Shown in pieces: positions 1 to 5,007 of a stretch of DNA of 5,007 nucleotides. The DNA is from an uncultured Micrococcaceae bacterium (GTDB lineage Bacteria; Actinomycetota; Actinomycetes; Actinomycetales; Micrococcaceae). Numbering within the stretch: the first letter of the stretch is position 1; every line of letters starts with the position of its first letter. The position numbers and the translations under genes are program-made. The notes beneath the pieces were generated by a model. It saw nothing but the letters and a program-made list of their open reading frames with translations. It had not been told where the DNA came from and searched no databases. The stretch covers positions 1-5,007 of the forward strand of contig CALBOC010000132.1 in the NCBI GenBank assembly GCA_937896705.1. Direction: 5' to 3'.

Positions 1-1601
1 CCGACCGGCGCATGAGCGACCATGCCGGTAAAGCCTTTCGGACACTTCAAGATCAGCAGTGAGCTACGACCTTCGTCGAGCCGGCAACTGTGTATGCGTT
101 CCCACCCGGCTACCGTCCAGTGTTGGATGGTGTGAGGTCCATAGCCAGGCAGGGTACTGGCTAAACCACCGGGCTCGAAAACCTGGGACATCCAGTCCAT
201 CACGGGCCCATCATCATTGATGATCTGGCGCAGCAGCGTCACCACGTCGTTGGCGGTGGTCACACCGTAGAATCCTTCCCCTGCAGAGAGGTCCTCAACA
301 CCGGTGATGGTCGTGTTGGGTAGATGCGCAACGCTGTCACGGCCGCGCTCAAGGATATCGATCCCCTCTGTATCAAGGTAATCGAGCAGCGCTCGAACCG
401 CTGCTCCATCTCCGGACCCAATCACCAGTCGCATCGTGTCATCGACTGTGAGCCGCAGCTCACCGCAGAGATGTCGGAGTGTGCCGGTCTCGGCGTATTT
501 GCGATGCTGAGCGCGAATCGGGATAACGCGTTGCAACAACTCGGGGTATTCGGTTGCTACCTCGGCCAGGGCGTGCGCGAAGAAGAACTTGCCGATACCC
601 GAGAAAGTGAATTCGACGTCGGCATTGACGGCGCGACCGTGCTCCACCGCAAAAAGTAATTCCCCGAGTTCCTGTTCCCAGAAGTCAGGCTCGATCACCT
701 GACGGTGCATAATTGGAACCGGAGTGCCATCCAGGAAGAACTCCTCAACGACCTGACCGATGGCCGTAAAACATTCTATGGCCCGAACACGCCCCGGGGT
801 GGCATCAAATAGCTCGACCGGGACACGCTCAGCAAACGCCGCTACTGAGGCCACCGGTTTACTTTGGTGATTGAGCAACATTCCGACCTGGGAGAGCCCG
901 CGAATGCCCCGACCGTTTTTCTCCACGAACCGACCCTTTGTGACATAAGCTCCCAACAGCGGAGTGTACAGGTGGCTCATCAGCTCTAGGGCGAGCTCGC
1001 ACAGTTCAGTGGTGAGTCGAAGTTTCTCAGCGTGTGCTTCGTTCATTGCTCCGTGGGCGAGGTGTTCCAGAAGGAGTGCTTGATCGCTGGCTGAGGTGAC
1101 CGTCATGGCATCTATTGGATGTGACCAGGCCAGCTCGGCAGAACGCGGGAAGATTTCGCGGTGCAACGTGTTGTACAGACCCAGTTGTGCACAATAATCA
1201 TTGACCCACTGCAGCGCATCCCCGGTGGCTTCTTCAATGGCACGGAATACTAATTGGGTGCAAATATTGTCGGAGGTGATCATCATTTGTGCCAGATGAT
1301 CTCGCAAGCTGAGCTCGATGCCGGCCGACAGGTTGCGCATAACCCCTGCTTGTACACCAGCTTTGAGCGACGCATCAATCGGGTAGGTGTCGTCTAACGA
1401 GAGCTTCTGAGCATGCACGAGCGCTAAGCATGCCAACAACACACTAACTTTTCTGGTACTAAATGCGCCGATGACCTGATCGCCGCCCTGACCGATGCGC
1501 TGCCCCGAAGCGATCTCGCGGACTTCCCAGTGCATCGCAAAAGGGTAGGACTCAGTAATACCGCTAATGCGTTGTGCTAGCTGGTTCAGGTCCTGTGCCA
1601 T
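1..1601 (-). CDS. Tandem beta-lactamase-fold serine hydrolase (partial, C-terminus beyond window)
   Basis: The minus frame stays open for 533 codons from ATG at 1601 to the left edge with no stop, so the gene is intact here but its 3' end is missing. Residues about 12-285 resemble the class A beta-lactamase/DD-peptidase-like fold: SxxK as S48-T-R-K51, SDN as S110-D111-N112 (62 residues after S48, as in class A), and a KTG-position motif K228-N229-G230 followed nine residues later by S-Q-V-G, matching the usual spacing to N-D-V-G. Residues about 320-533 look like a second, degenerate copy: G335-I-G-K338 where SxxK should be, GSGDG at 395-399 for SDN, a TTANDV-LL helix start at about 448, and HWTVAG in place of HKTG. 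No hydrophobic signal peptide is visible, so it is probably cytosolic. The substrate is unknown; a peptidase, esterase or amidase role is as likely as beta-lactam hydrolysis. The start is chosen because the fold begins about residue 12; the SD is weak (GTGGGG), and GTG at 1610 is an alternative. Confidence 0.8.
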   Translation of the reverse strand, partial: MAQDLNQLAQRISGITESYPFAMHWEVREIASGQRIGQGGDQVIGAFSTRKVSVLLACLALVHAQKLSLDDTYPIDASLKAGVQAGVMRNLSAGIELSLRDHLAQMMITSDNICTQLVFRAIEEATGDALQWVNDYCAQLGLYNTLHREIFPRSAELAWSHPIDAMTVTSASDQALLLEHLAHGAMNEAHAEKLRLTTELCELALELMSHLYTPLLGAYVTKGRFVEKNGRGIRGLSQVGMLLNHQSKPVASVAAFAERVPVELFDATPGRVRAIECFTAIGQVVEEFFLDGTPVPIMHRQVIEPDFWEQELGELLFAVEHGRAVNADVEFTFSGIGKFFFAHALAEVATEYPELLQRVIPIRAQHRKYAETGTLRHLCGELRLTVDDTMRLVIGSGDGAAVRALLDYLDTEGIDILERGRDSVAHLPNTTITGVEDLSAGEGFYGVTTANDVVTLLRQIINDDGPVMDWMSQVFEPGGLASTLPGYGPHTIQHWTVAGWERIHSCRLDEGRSSLLILKCPKGFTGMVAHAPV

Positions 1602-1640
1602 GTGCCCCACGCTCAGTCTCGAGAGATTTGATCGCCAATC

Positions 1641-1671
1641 ATTATCACACGTTAGCGTGGACGGCACGCAA
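1641..1671 (-). promoter_or_regulatory. Putative promoter of the serine hydrolase gene (extended -10)
   Basis: On the minus strand, TTGCGT (1666-1671) and TGTGATAAT (1641-1649) form a -35-like box and an extended -10 (TGn plus GATAAT). The spacer is 19 bases, which is long but tolerable with an extended -10. Transcription would start near 1634, leaving a leader of about 33 bases before ATG 1601. The spacer contains the dyad CACG-CTAA-CGTG, a possible operator. This suggests the hydrolase can be transcribed separately from the folate gene upstream, although both point the same way. Inference from consensus matching only. Confidence 0.45.
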
Positions 1672-1772
1672 GGCACATGTCCTTTAGTTGAAGCATGACC
1701 CCATAACGATATCTGAAATAGCAGGGTTCCCTTACGATAACAAGCTAGTCAGGAGAACCTTTACGCGAAGAA

Positions 1773-2639
1773 TCAGCAGCGTTGTTGCAAAAAATCTCGG
1801 ATCCATTCGGCGGTTTGTGCCATGCCGCCAAATGTATAGAAATGCACGCCGACCTCGCCCTGATACTGTGTTGCGGCGGTTTCCTCGGCCAGGTTATGCA
1901 GGAAGCGGTCTGGGCCGGCGCTGCCCATAAGATTAGCCAACGAGAACCCGTATTTTTTCACCACGCCCGCCGACGATGCGACCCCAAATCGACGGGCGTA
2001 ACCCAGCAGCCGCTTAATGCCGGCCGGTCCCGGGACGCCAATACGAACCGGCACCGAAATCCCCAGGGCAGCCAGTTCGTTGAGCCACCTGGCCACAGGT
2101 TCGGTATCGAAACCAAACTGCGTGATAATCACTGACCGGAATTCACGTTCCGCCAACAGATCGAGTTTGCTTTTCAATTCACGGGCTAGCAGGTCATCGG
2201 CGATTTCTGGATGGCCTTCGGCGTAGCCTGCGACCGCGATTTCTTCGACCTCGTAATCGTCAAAGAGCTCCGATTCCAACATCTCCAAAGCTGAGCTGAA
2301 GGGCCCCATGGGCTCGGCGGGATCCCCACCGACGGCAAAGAGATGCCGCACCGCATCGACCGCGGCCAATTCGTCGAGGAACTTGTGCAGGTCGGTTTCG
2401 CTTTGTATGCGTCGAGCCGAGATGTGGGGTACGGGGATGAAGCCAAGTTCTTTGACCGTCCGGGCTGCGGCGACCCGCATCTGCAGGTCTTCATTGCCCA
2501 GAAATGTGACGTTGACGCGCGTCCCCTGTGGGATAGCGGGGGCAGCTTCCCGCAACGCGTCGACATCCTTGCCCGTCATCTCTAAAGAGAAGTCCCGCAT
2601 GAGCGCGCAGACTTGGGTGGCATGACCTGAATCAGACAT
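1773..2639 (-). CDS. Methylenetetrahydrofolate reductase family protein (MetF-like)
   Basis: A 288-residue TIM-barrel flavoprotein of the MTHFR family, near the usual 290-300. The family interconverts 5,10-methylene- and 5-methyl-tetrahydrofolate using FAD and NAD(P)H in the cytoplasm. Motifs in family order: F-S-L-E20 (catalytic Glu of E. coli MetF, E28), P71-H72, G104-G105-D106-P107 (position of the FAD-contacting Asp, D120), A137-G-Y-A-E-G-H143-P144 (matching VAAYPEVHPE), and T173-Q174-F175 (Gln183 position). The usual RGD is GGD here and the N-terminal FFPP is absent, so this is a divergent subgroup and possibly not the methionine-pathway enzyme. It may run in the oxidising direction during use of methyl groups, which is inference. 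The gene starts 99 bases after the acetyltransferase stop, and no convincing promoter lies in that gap, so read-through from upstream is possible. A longer start (GTG 2651) exists but would bury the SD. Confidence 0.87.
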   Translation of the reverse strand: MSDSGHATQVCALMRDFSLEMTGKDVDALREAAPAIPQGTRVNVTFLGNEDLQMRVAAARTVKELGFIPVPHISARRIQSETDLHKFLDELAAVDAVRHLFAVGGDPAEPMGPFSSALEMLESELFDDYEVEEIAVAGYAEGHPEIADDLLARELKSKLDLLAEREFRSVIITQFGFDTEPVARWLNELAALGISVPVRIGVPGPAGIKRLLGYARRFGVASSAGVVKKYGFSLANLMGSAGPDRFLHNLAEETAATQYQGEVGVHFYTFGGMAQTAEWIRDFLQQRC

Positions 2640-2642
2640 TGG

Positions 2643-2649
2643 TCCCCTC
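2643..2649 (-). promoter_or_regulatory. Shine-Dalgarno that sets the MetF-like start
   Basis: On the minus strand GAGGGGA lies four to five bases before ATG 2639. The longer reading frame opens with GTG at 2651, whose own codon overlaps this element and which has no SD of its own. The ATG is therefore the better start, giving 288 residues rather than 292. Confidence 0.6.
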
Positions 2650-2738
2650 ACTGTTGCATAATCACGACGGGGTAAGCCTTGCCAGAATTTGGCGACCGCA
2701 CCATCGATTCCGAGCGGCAGGTCAGACGCCCTGGGTGG

Positions 2739-3290
2739 TTATACTTTGTACGCCGCAGGCAACTCCACCTTGCCACTGGGCAACAGGGCGTCCTCGTCGA
2801 GTACACGAATCTGCAACGCTTCCGTTTCATCCGCCCAGTCCGCGGTGATACCGACCTTCGAAGCGGCACGGAACCCAAATCGTGGGTAGTAGTGCGGGTA
2901 GCCGTACACCAGCACAAACGCTTCGCCATCTTCGCGGGCGAGCTCCAGCACGGCCTCAATGACCGCAGTCCCGGCACCCTCACCTTGATGCTGGGGCAGC
3001 ACACCGGTGGGAGCAAGCATCAAACCGGGCTGACCACCCACCGTGCAACGGTGCAATAACGCATGCGAGGCGGCACTGGTTTCGAATTCGGAATCAGGAA
3101 TTGCGGCGGTGAAACCGAGCACCGAATAACGAGAAATCCAATGCGTGCCTTCCTCGCGCAGCTCATCGACGAGATCAGCCTCTGCGTCCGTTCCGAACGC
3201 GGCTTCCAAGATTCGTCGTATCGACGCTTGATCTTCCGTCGAATTTTCTCGCTCACTGCGTGTTCGCCATAGGTGACCGGTGCGCCGCAT
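2739..3290 (-). CDS. GNAT-family N-acetyltransferase (YhbS-like)
   Basis: A 183-residue acetyl-CoA-dependent acetyltransferase of the GNAT fold. The acetyl-CoA pyrophosphate-binding motif is clear: L92-A-P-T-G-V-L-P followed by Q102-G-E-G105-A-G107 (Q/R-x-x-G-x-G/A). The downstream block Y129-G-Y-P-H-Y-Y-P-R-F-G139-F140 is characteristic of the YhbS-like branch (compare GDPxYYxRFGF). The N-terminal helix DQASIRRILEAAF (20-32) matches the first GNAT helix, and the short basic stretch 1-15 replaces the usual first strand. The acceptor substrate cannot be told from sequence. ATG 3290 is chosen because AAGGAG (3296-3301) sits five bases upstream and a good promoter lies at 3319-3347. It is divergent from the transporter and upstream of the MetF-like gene on the same strand. 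Confidence 0.88.
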   Translation of the reverse strand: MRRTGHLWRTRSERENSTEDQASIRRILEAAFGTDAEADLVDELREEGTHWISRYSVLGFTAAIPDSEFETSAASHALLHRCTVGGQPGLMLAPTGVLPQHQGEGAGTAVIEAVLELAREDGEAFVLVYGYPHYYPRFGFRAASKVGITADWADETEALQIRVLDEDALLPSGKVELPAAYKV

Positions 3291-3318
3291 TGCAACTCCT
3301 TAGTAGACAGTAGAGTGC

Positions 3319-3347
3319 ATTGTATTGGAGCCCACACAGCTATTCAA
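3319..3347 (-). promoter_or_regulatory. Promoter of the acetyltransferase gene
   Basis: On the minus strand TTGAAT (3342-3347) and TACAAT (3319-3324) are separated by exactly 17 bases, a good sigma-70/SigA-type pair. The predicted start near 3312 gives a leader of about 22 bases containing the AAGGAG ribosome binding site. It may also drive the MetF-like gene by read-through, since no terminator-like hairpin with a T-run is visible between the two. Confidence 0.6.
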
Positions 3348-3354
3348 TGATGGG

Positions 3355-3367
3355 TGCTTGGCAAGCA
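3355..3367. promoter_or_regulatory. 13-base palindrome upstream of the acetyltransferase promoter
   Basis: TGCTTG-G-CAAGCA is a perfect inverted repeat about a single central base, eight bases upstream of the acetyltransferase -35 box. A one-base centre fits a dimeric repressor or activator site better than an RNA hairpin. No regulator family is recognised from it. Confidence 0.35.
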
Positions 3368-3427
3368 GAGCATTACTTCGCTTGATCTCCCCTGCTTCGC
3401 GATAGACCAAGCCGATCCATGTGGCGT

Positions 3428-3451
3428 ATATTGTGAGGCACATCACAATAT
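3428..3451. promoter_or_regulatory. CRP/GlxR-type operator, perfect TGTGA-N6-TCACA
   Basis: ATATTGTGA and TCACAATAT form perfect 9-base inverted arms around GGCACA. The core (3432-3447) matches the TGTGA-N6-TCACA consensus of CRP-family cAMP receptor proteins, shared in Actinobacteria by GlxR (Corynebacterium) and Crp/Cmr (mycobacteria). Its centre (3439.5) is 129 bases before the transporter ATG and about 127 bases upstream of the predicted acetyltransferase start, so control of the transporter is more likely. Centred near -41.5 from a start at about 3481, it has class II activator geometry. The site itself is seen directly; the regulator and direction of control are inferred. Confidence 0.72.
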
Positions 3452-3463
3452 CTTGCAGCGTGA

Positions 3464-3472
3464 TGCTATTCC
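3464..3472 (+). promoter_or_regulatory. Putative extended -10 of the transporter promoter
   Basis: TGC-TATTCC reads as an extended -10 (TGn plus TATTCC). No good -35 precedes it at 17 bases; that place (3444-3449) lies within the right arm of the CRP-type palindrome. A weak -35 compensated by an activator is typical of CRP-dependent promoters. The start would fall near 3479-3481, giving a leader of about 88 bases. Confidence 0.35.
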
Positions 3473-3518
3473 AATCGTTCAGTGCCTACATCGGGTGAGT
3501 TGGTAGACAAGAGTTTTA

Positions 3519-3529
3519 TAGCGGCGCTA
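3519..3529. repeat. Short palindrome in the transporter leader
   Basis: TAGCG-G-CGCTA is a perfect 11-base inverted repeat about 40 bases before the transporter ATG. It is preceded by GTTTTA. It could be an operator half or a minor leader hairpin (TAGC-GGC... pairing), but is too short to assign and may be chance. Confidence 0.25.
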
Positions 3530-3558
3530 CACGGTTGGCAGTTCATCTCATAACCTTT

Positions 3559-3562
3559 GGAG
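3559..3562 (+). promoter_or_regulatory. Shine-Dalgarno that sets the transporter start
   Basis: GGAG lies six bases before ATG 3569. The longer frame begins at TTG 3557, whose G is part of this GGAG, and that codon has no SD of its own. ATG 3569 is therefore preferred. Confidence 0.6.
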
Positions 3563-3568
3563 AACACC

Positions 3569-4936
3569 ATGAGCGCATCGACTCGTGATGCTAGGCAACG
3601 TTCTGAGGAACGCCGCGTTCTAGCAGGCACCCTAGTAGGCACCACCATCGAGTGGTACGACTTCTTTATTTACGCCCAGGCTGCTGCCTTCGTGTTGGCA
3701 CCCTTATTCTTTGAGCCCTTATCGGAAGAAAACGCTCCGCTAGCCCAGATCGTCGCATGGGCTTCCGTTGGGGTATCGTTCCTCTTCCGTCCGCTGGGTG
3801 CCATCGTCATCGGTCACCTCGGCGATAAATACGGGCGCAAGATCATGTTGGTCATGACCCTGCTCGGCATGGGCGTGGCCACCACCATTATCGGCCTGCT
3901 CCCCACCTACGCCACGATTGGCGTGGCAGCCCCGATCCTGTTGATCTTAATGCGCATCCTGCAAGGCTTCTCGGCAGGTGGTGAATGGGGCGGTGCTGCC
4001 CTGATGGCAGTCGAACACGCACCACCCAATCGTCGATCGCTTTTTGGCTCAGCACCGCAAATCGGCGTTCCGCTGGGCATGCTGTTAGCTACGTCTTTCA
4101 TGTTCGCCCTGACCTCCGCGCTGACGGAGGAGCAGTTCATCGCCTGGGGTTGGCGGATACCGTTCCTTTCATCGGTCATCCTGATCGTCGTGGGCCATCT
4201 CATCCGGCGCGCAGTCGCTGAATCCCCGGTCTTTACCGAACTGCAAGAACGCAAGAAGAAATCTTCAGCACCCCTGCGGCAACTGTTGAGCAGTCACAAA
4301 CGCCCGGTCTTCTTGGCGGCGCTGATCTTCGCCGGGAATAACGCCGCCGGCTACCTGGTGATTGCCTTCTTCGCCTCCTACGGAGCAAACGTGTTGGGCA
4401 TGCCGCGCTCGGCGACCCTGATCGCCTCCCTCGTGGGTGGCGTCGGGTGGTTTATTTTCACCCTGCTGGGCGGTTGGCTTGGCGACAAGATCGGCAAGCG
4501 CACGACCTTTACGATCGGCTATGCCTGGATCGTCATCTGGTCGATTCCGATGTGGTTCCTGCTTAACACCGCCTCACTCACCCTCTTCACCCTTGCAATC
4601 GTTTTGCTCACGGTGGGCTTGGGGCCATCGTATGGGCCGCAATCGGCGCTGTACGCGGAGATGTTCCCCGCATCGGTCCGCTACTCGGGAGCATCCATTG
4701 GTTATGCCTTCGGGTCCATCATTGGGGGCGCGTTTGCGCCGATGATCTCCGAGATGATCCTGACCGCAACCGGTAAGTCCTGGATGATCGGACTGTATAT
4801 CGCGCTGATTTCATTGGTCTCACTCATCGCGGTCCGACTGGTTCCCAAAAACATTGAAGGACGAAACCTCACCGATGATGACCACGGTGATGTCACCATC
4901 GAAGACCAGCCGAAACCCGATCTCGCCGCCGGATAA
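3569..4936 (+). CDS. MFS transporter, metabolite:H+ symporter (MHS) family
   Basis: A 455-residue inner-membrane secondary transporter with about twelve hydrophobic segments, the normal length for the MHS family (ShiA, ProP, KgtP, CitA-like). Diagnostic features: G24-T-T-I-E-W-Y-D-F-F33 at the start of helix 1; loop 2-3 motif A G82-H-L-G-D86-K-Y-G-R90-K91; R129-I-L-Q-G-F-S-A-G-G-E-W-G142 in helix 4; G194-W-R-I-P-F199; E218-S-P-V-F222; and the second-half motif A copy G301-G-W-L-G-D306-K-I-G-K-R311. The C-terminal tail after about residue 428 is acidic and soluble. MHS members carry organic acids, aromatic acids or osmolytes with protons; the substrate here is not determinable. The start follows GGAG, and a CRP-type site lies upstream. 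The stop is nine bases from the next ATG, so co-transcription is likely. Confidence 0.92.
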   Translation: MSASTRDARQRSEERRVLAGTLVGTTIEWYDFFIYAQAAAFVLAPLFFEPLSEENAPLAQIVAWASVGVSFLFRPLGAIVIGHLGDKYGRKIMLVMTLLGMGVATTIIGLLPTYATIGVAAPILLILMRILQGFSAGGEWGGAALMAVEHAPPNRRSLFGSAPQIGVPLGMLLATSFMFALTSALTEEQFIAWGWRIPFLSSVILIVVGHLIRRAVAESPVFTELQERKKKSSAPLRQLLSSHKRPVFLAALIFAGNNAAGYLVIAFFASYGANVLGMPRSATLIASLVGGVGWFIFTLLGGWLGDKIGKRTTFTIGYAWIVIWSIPMWFLLNTASLTLFTLAIVLLTVGLGPSYGPQSALYAEMFPASVRYSGASIGYAFGSIIGGAFAPMISEMILTATGKSWMIGLYIALISLVSLIAVRLVPKNIEGRNLTDDDHGDVTIEDQPKPDLAAG

Positions 4937-4945
4937 GGAGGCACT

Positions 4946-5007
4946 ATGACTCAACACGATATTCCCCAACCGTGGACTCCGTCGGCGCCGCCAGCCGATC
5001 CTGGCCA
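4946..5007 (+). CDS. Start of an unidentified gene, cut by window edge
   Basis: ATG 4946 follows AAGGAGG (4935-4941), which overlaps the transporter stop codon, with a four-base spacer. That is a near-ideal ribosome binding site. Twenty complete codons are visible with no stop, reading MTQHDIPQPW and then a Ser/Pro/Ala-rich stretch. This is too short to name a family, and no signal peptide is evident so far. The tight spacing indicates translation as the second gene of a transporter operon, so it probably encodes an enzyme acting on the imported compound or another function of the same pathway (inference). Confidence 0.7.
   Translation, partial: MTQHDIPQPWTPSAPPADPG

Noticed and set aside
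324..659. 111-codon open frame on the plus strand
   Set aside because: It lies antisense within the uninterrupted serine hydrolase frame, has no recognisable domain and no good ribosome binding site.
1725..1759. Inverted repeat GGTTCCC/GAGAACC after the MetF-like stop, considered as a terminator
   Set aside because: The loop is about 21 bases, the stem includes a G-T pair, and no T-run follows on the minus strand.
2652..2738. Possible promoter (GATTAT box) and GCCA/TGGC dyad before the MetF-like gene
   Set aside because: No acceptable -35 at 16-19 bases, and the dyad arms are only four bases; not enough to call.
3488..3550. Stretch with tRNA-like fragments (GAGTTGGTAGA and GGCAGTTCATC)
   Set aside because: No acceptor stem or anticodon arm can be paired around them; they sit in the transporter leader and look coincidental.
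4702..4944. 80-codon open frame antisense to the transporter 3' end
   Set aside because: It is a shadow of the transporter coding frame, with no family resemblance.

Overview
The window looks like chromosomal DNA of a moderate-GC actinobacterium, most plausibly the Micrococcaceae (Arthrobacter/Glutamicibacter/Yaniella-like). This rests on protein style, codon use that favours but does not insist on G/C at third positions, and strong AGGAG-type ribosome binding sites. The genus is inference; no rRNA or marker gene is present.

Three genes lie on the minus strand. Read in transcription order they are a GNAT-family N-acetyltransferase (3290-2739), a methylenetetrahydrofolate reductase-family protein (2639-1773) and a long serine beta-lactamase-fold protein that runs off the left edge (1601 to <1). 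The last has no stop codon in 533 codons. It appears to be a tandem of two beta-lactamase-like domains: the first keeps SxxK, SDN and a modified KTG motif (KNG), while the second has lost all three. It lacks a signal peptide, so a cytoplasmic location is likely.

On the plus strand, after a 278-base divergent intergenic region, comes a metabolite:H+ symporter (MHS) family MFS transporter (3569-4936). Nine bases after its stop another gene begins (4946 onward) behind a near-perfect Shine-Dalgarno. The two probably form an operon whose second gene is cut by the window edge.

The divergent region holds the regulation: a well-formed promoter for the acetyltransferase (TTGAAT-17-TACAAT), an odd 13-base palindrome just upstream of it, and a perfect TGTGA-N6-TCACA site with 9-base arms. 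That is the consensus for CRP-type regulators (GlxR/Crp in Actinobacteria). The site lies about 41 bases upstream of a plausible start point for the transporter, as expected for class II activation. The transporter and its partner may therefore be cAMP/carbon-state controlled.

The folate enzyme and the transporter hint at uptake and breakdown of a small organic acid or methylated compound, but no substrate can be named from the sequence. I see no CRISPR array, insertion sequence, tRNA or rRNA. The least ordinary elements are the tandem beta-lactamase/pseudo-beta-lactamase protein and the CRP-type operator.
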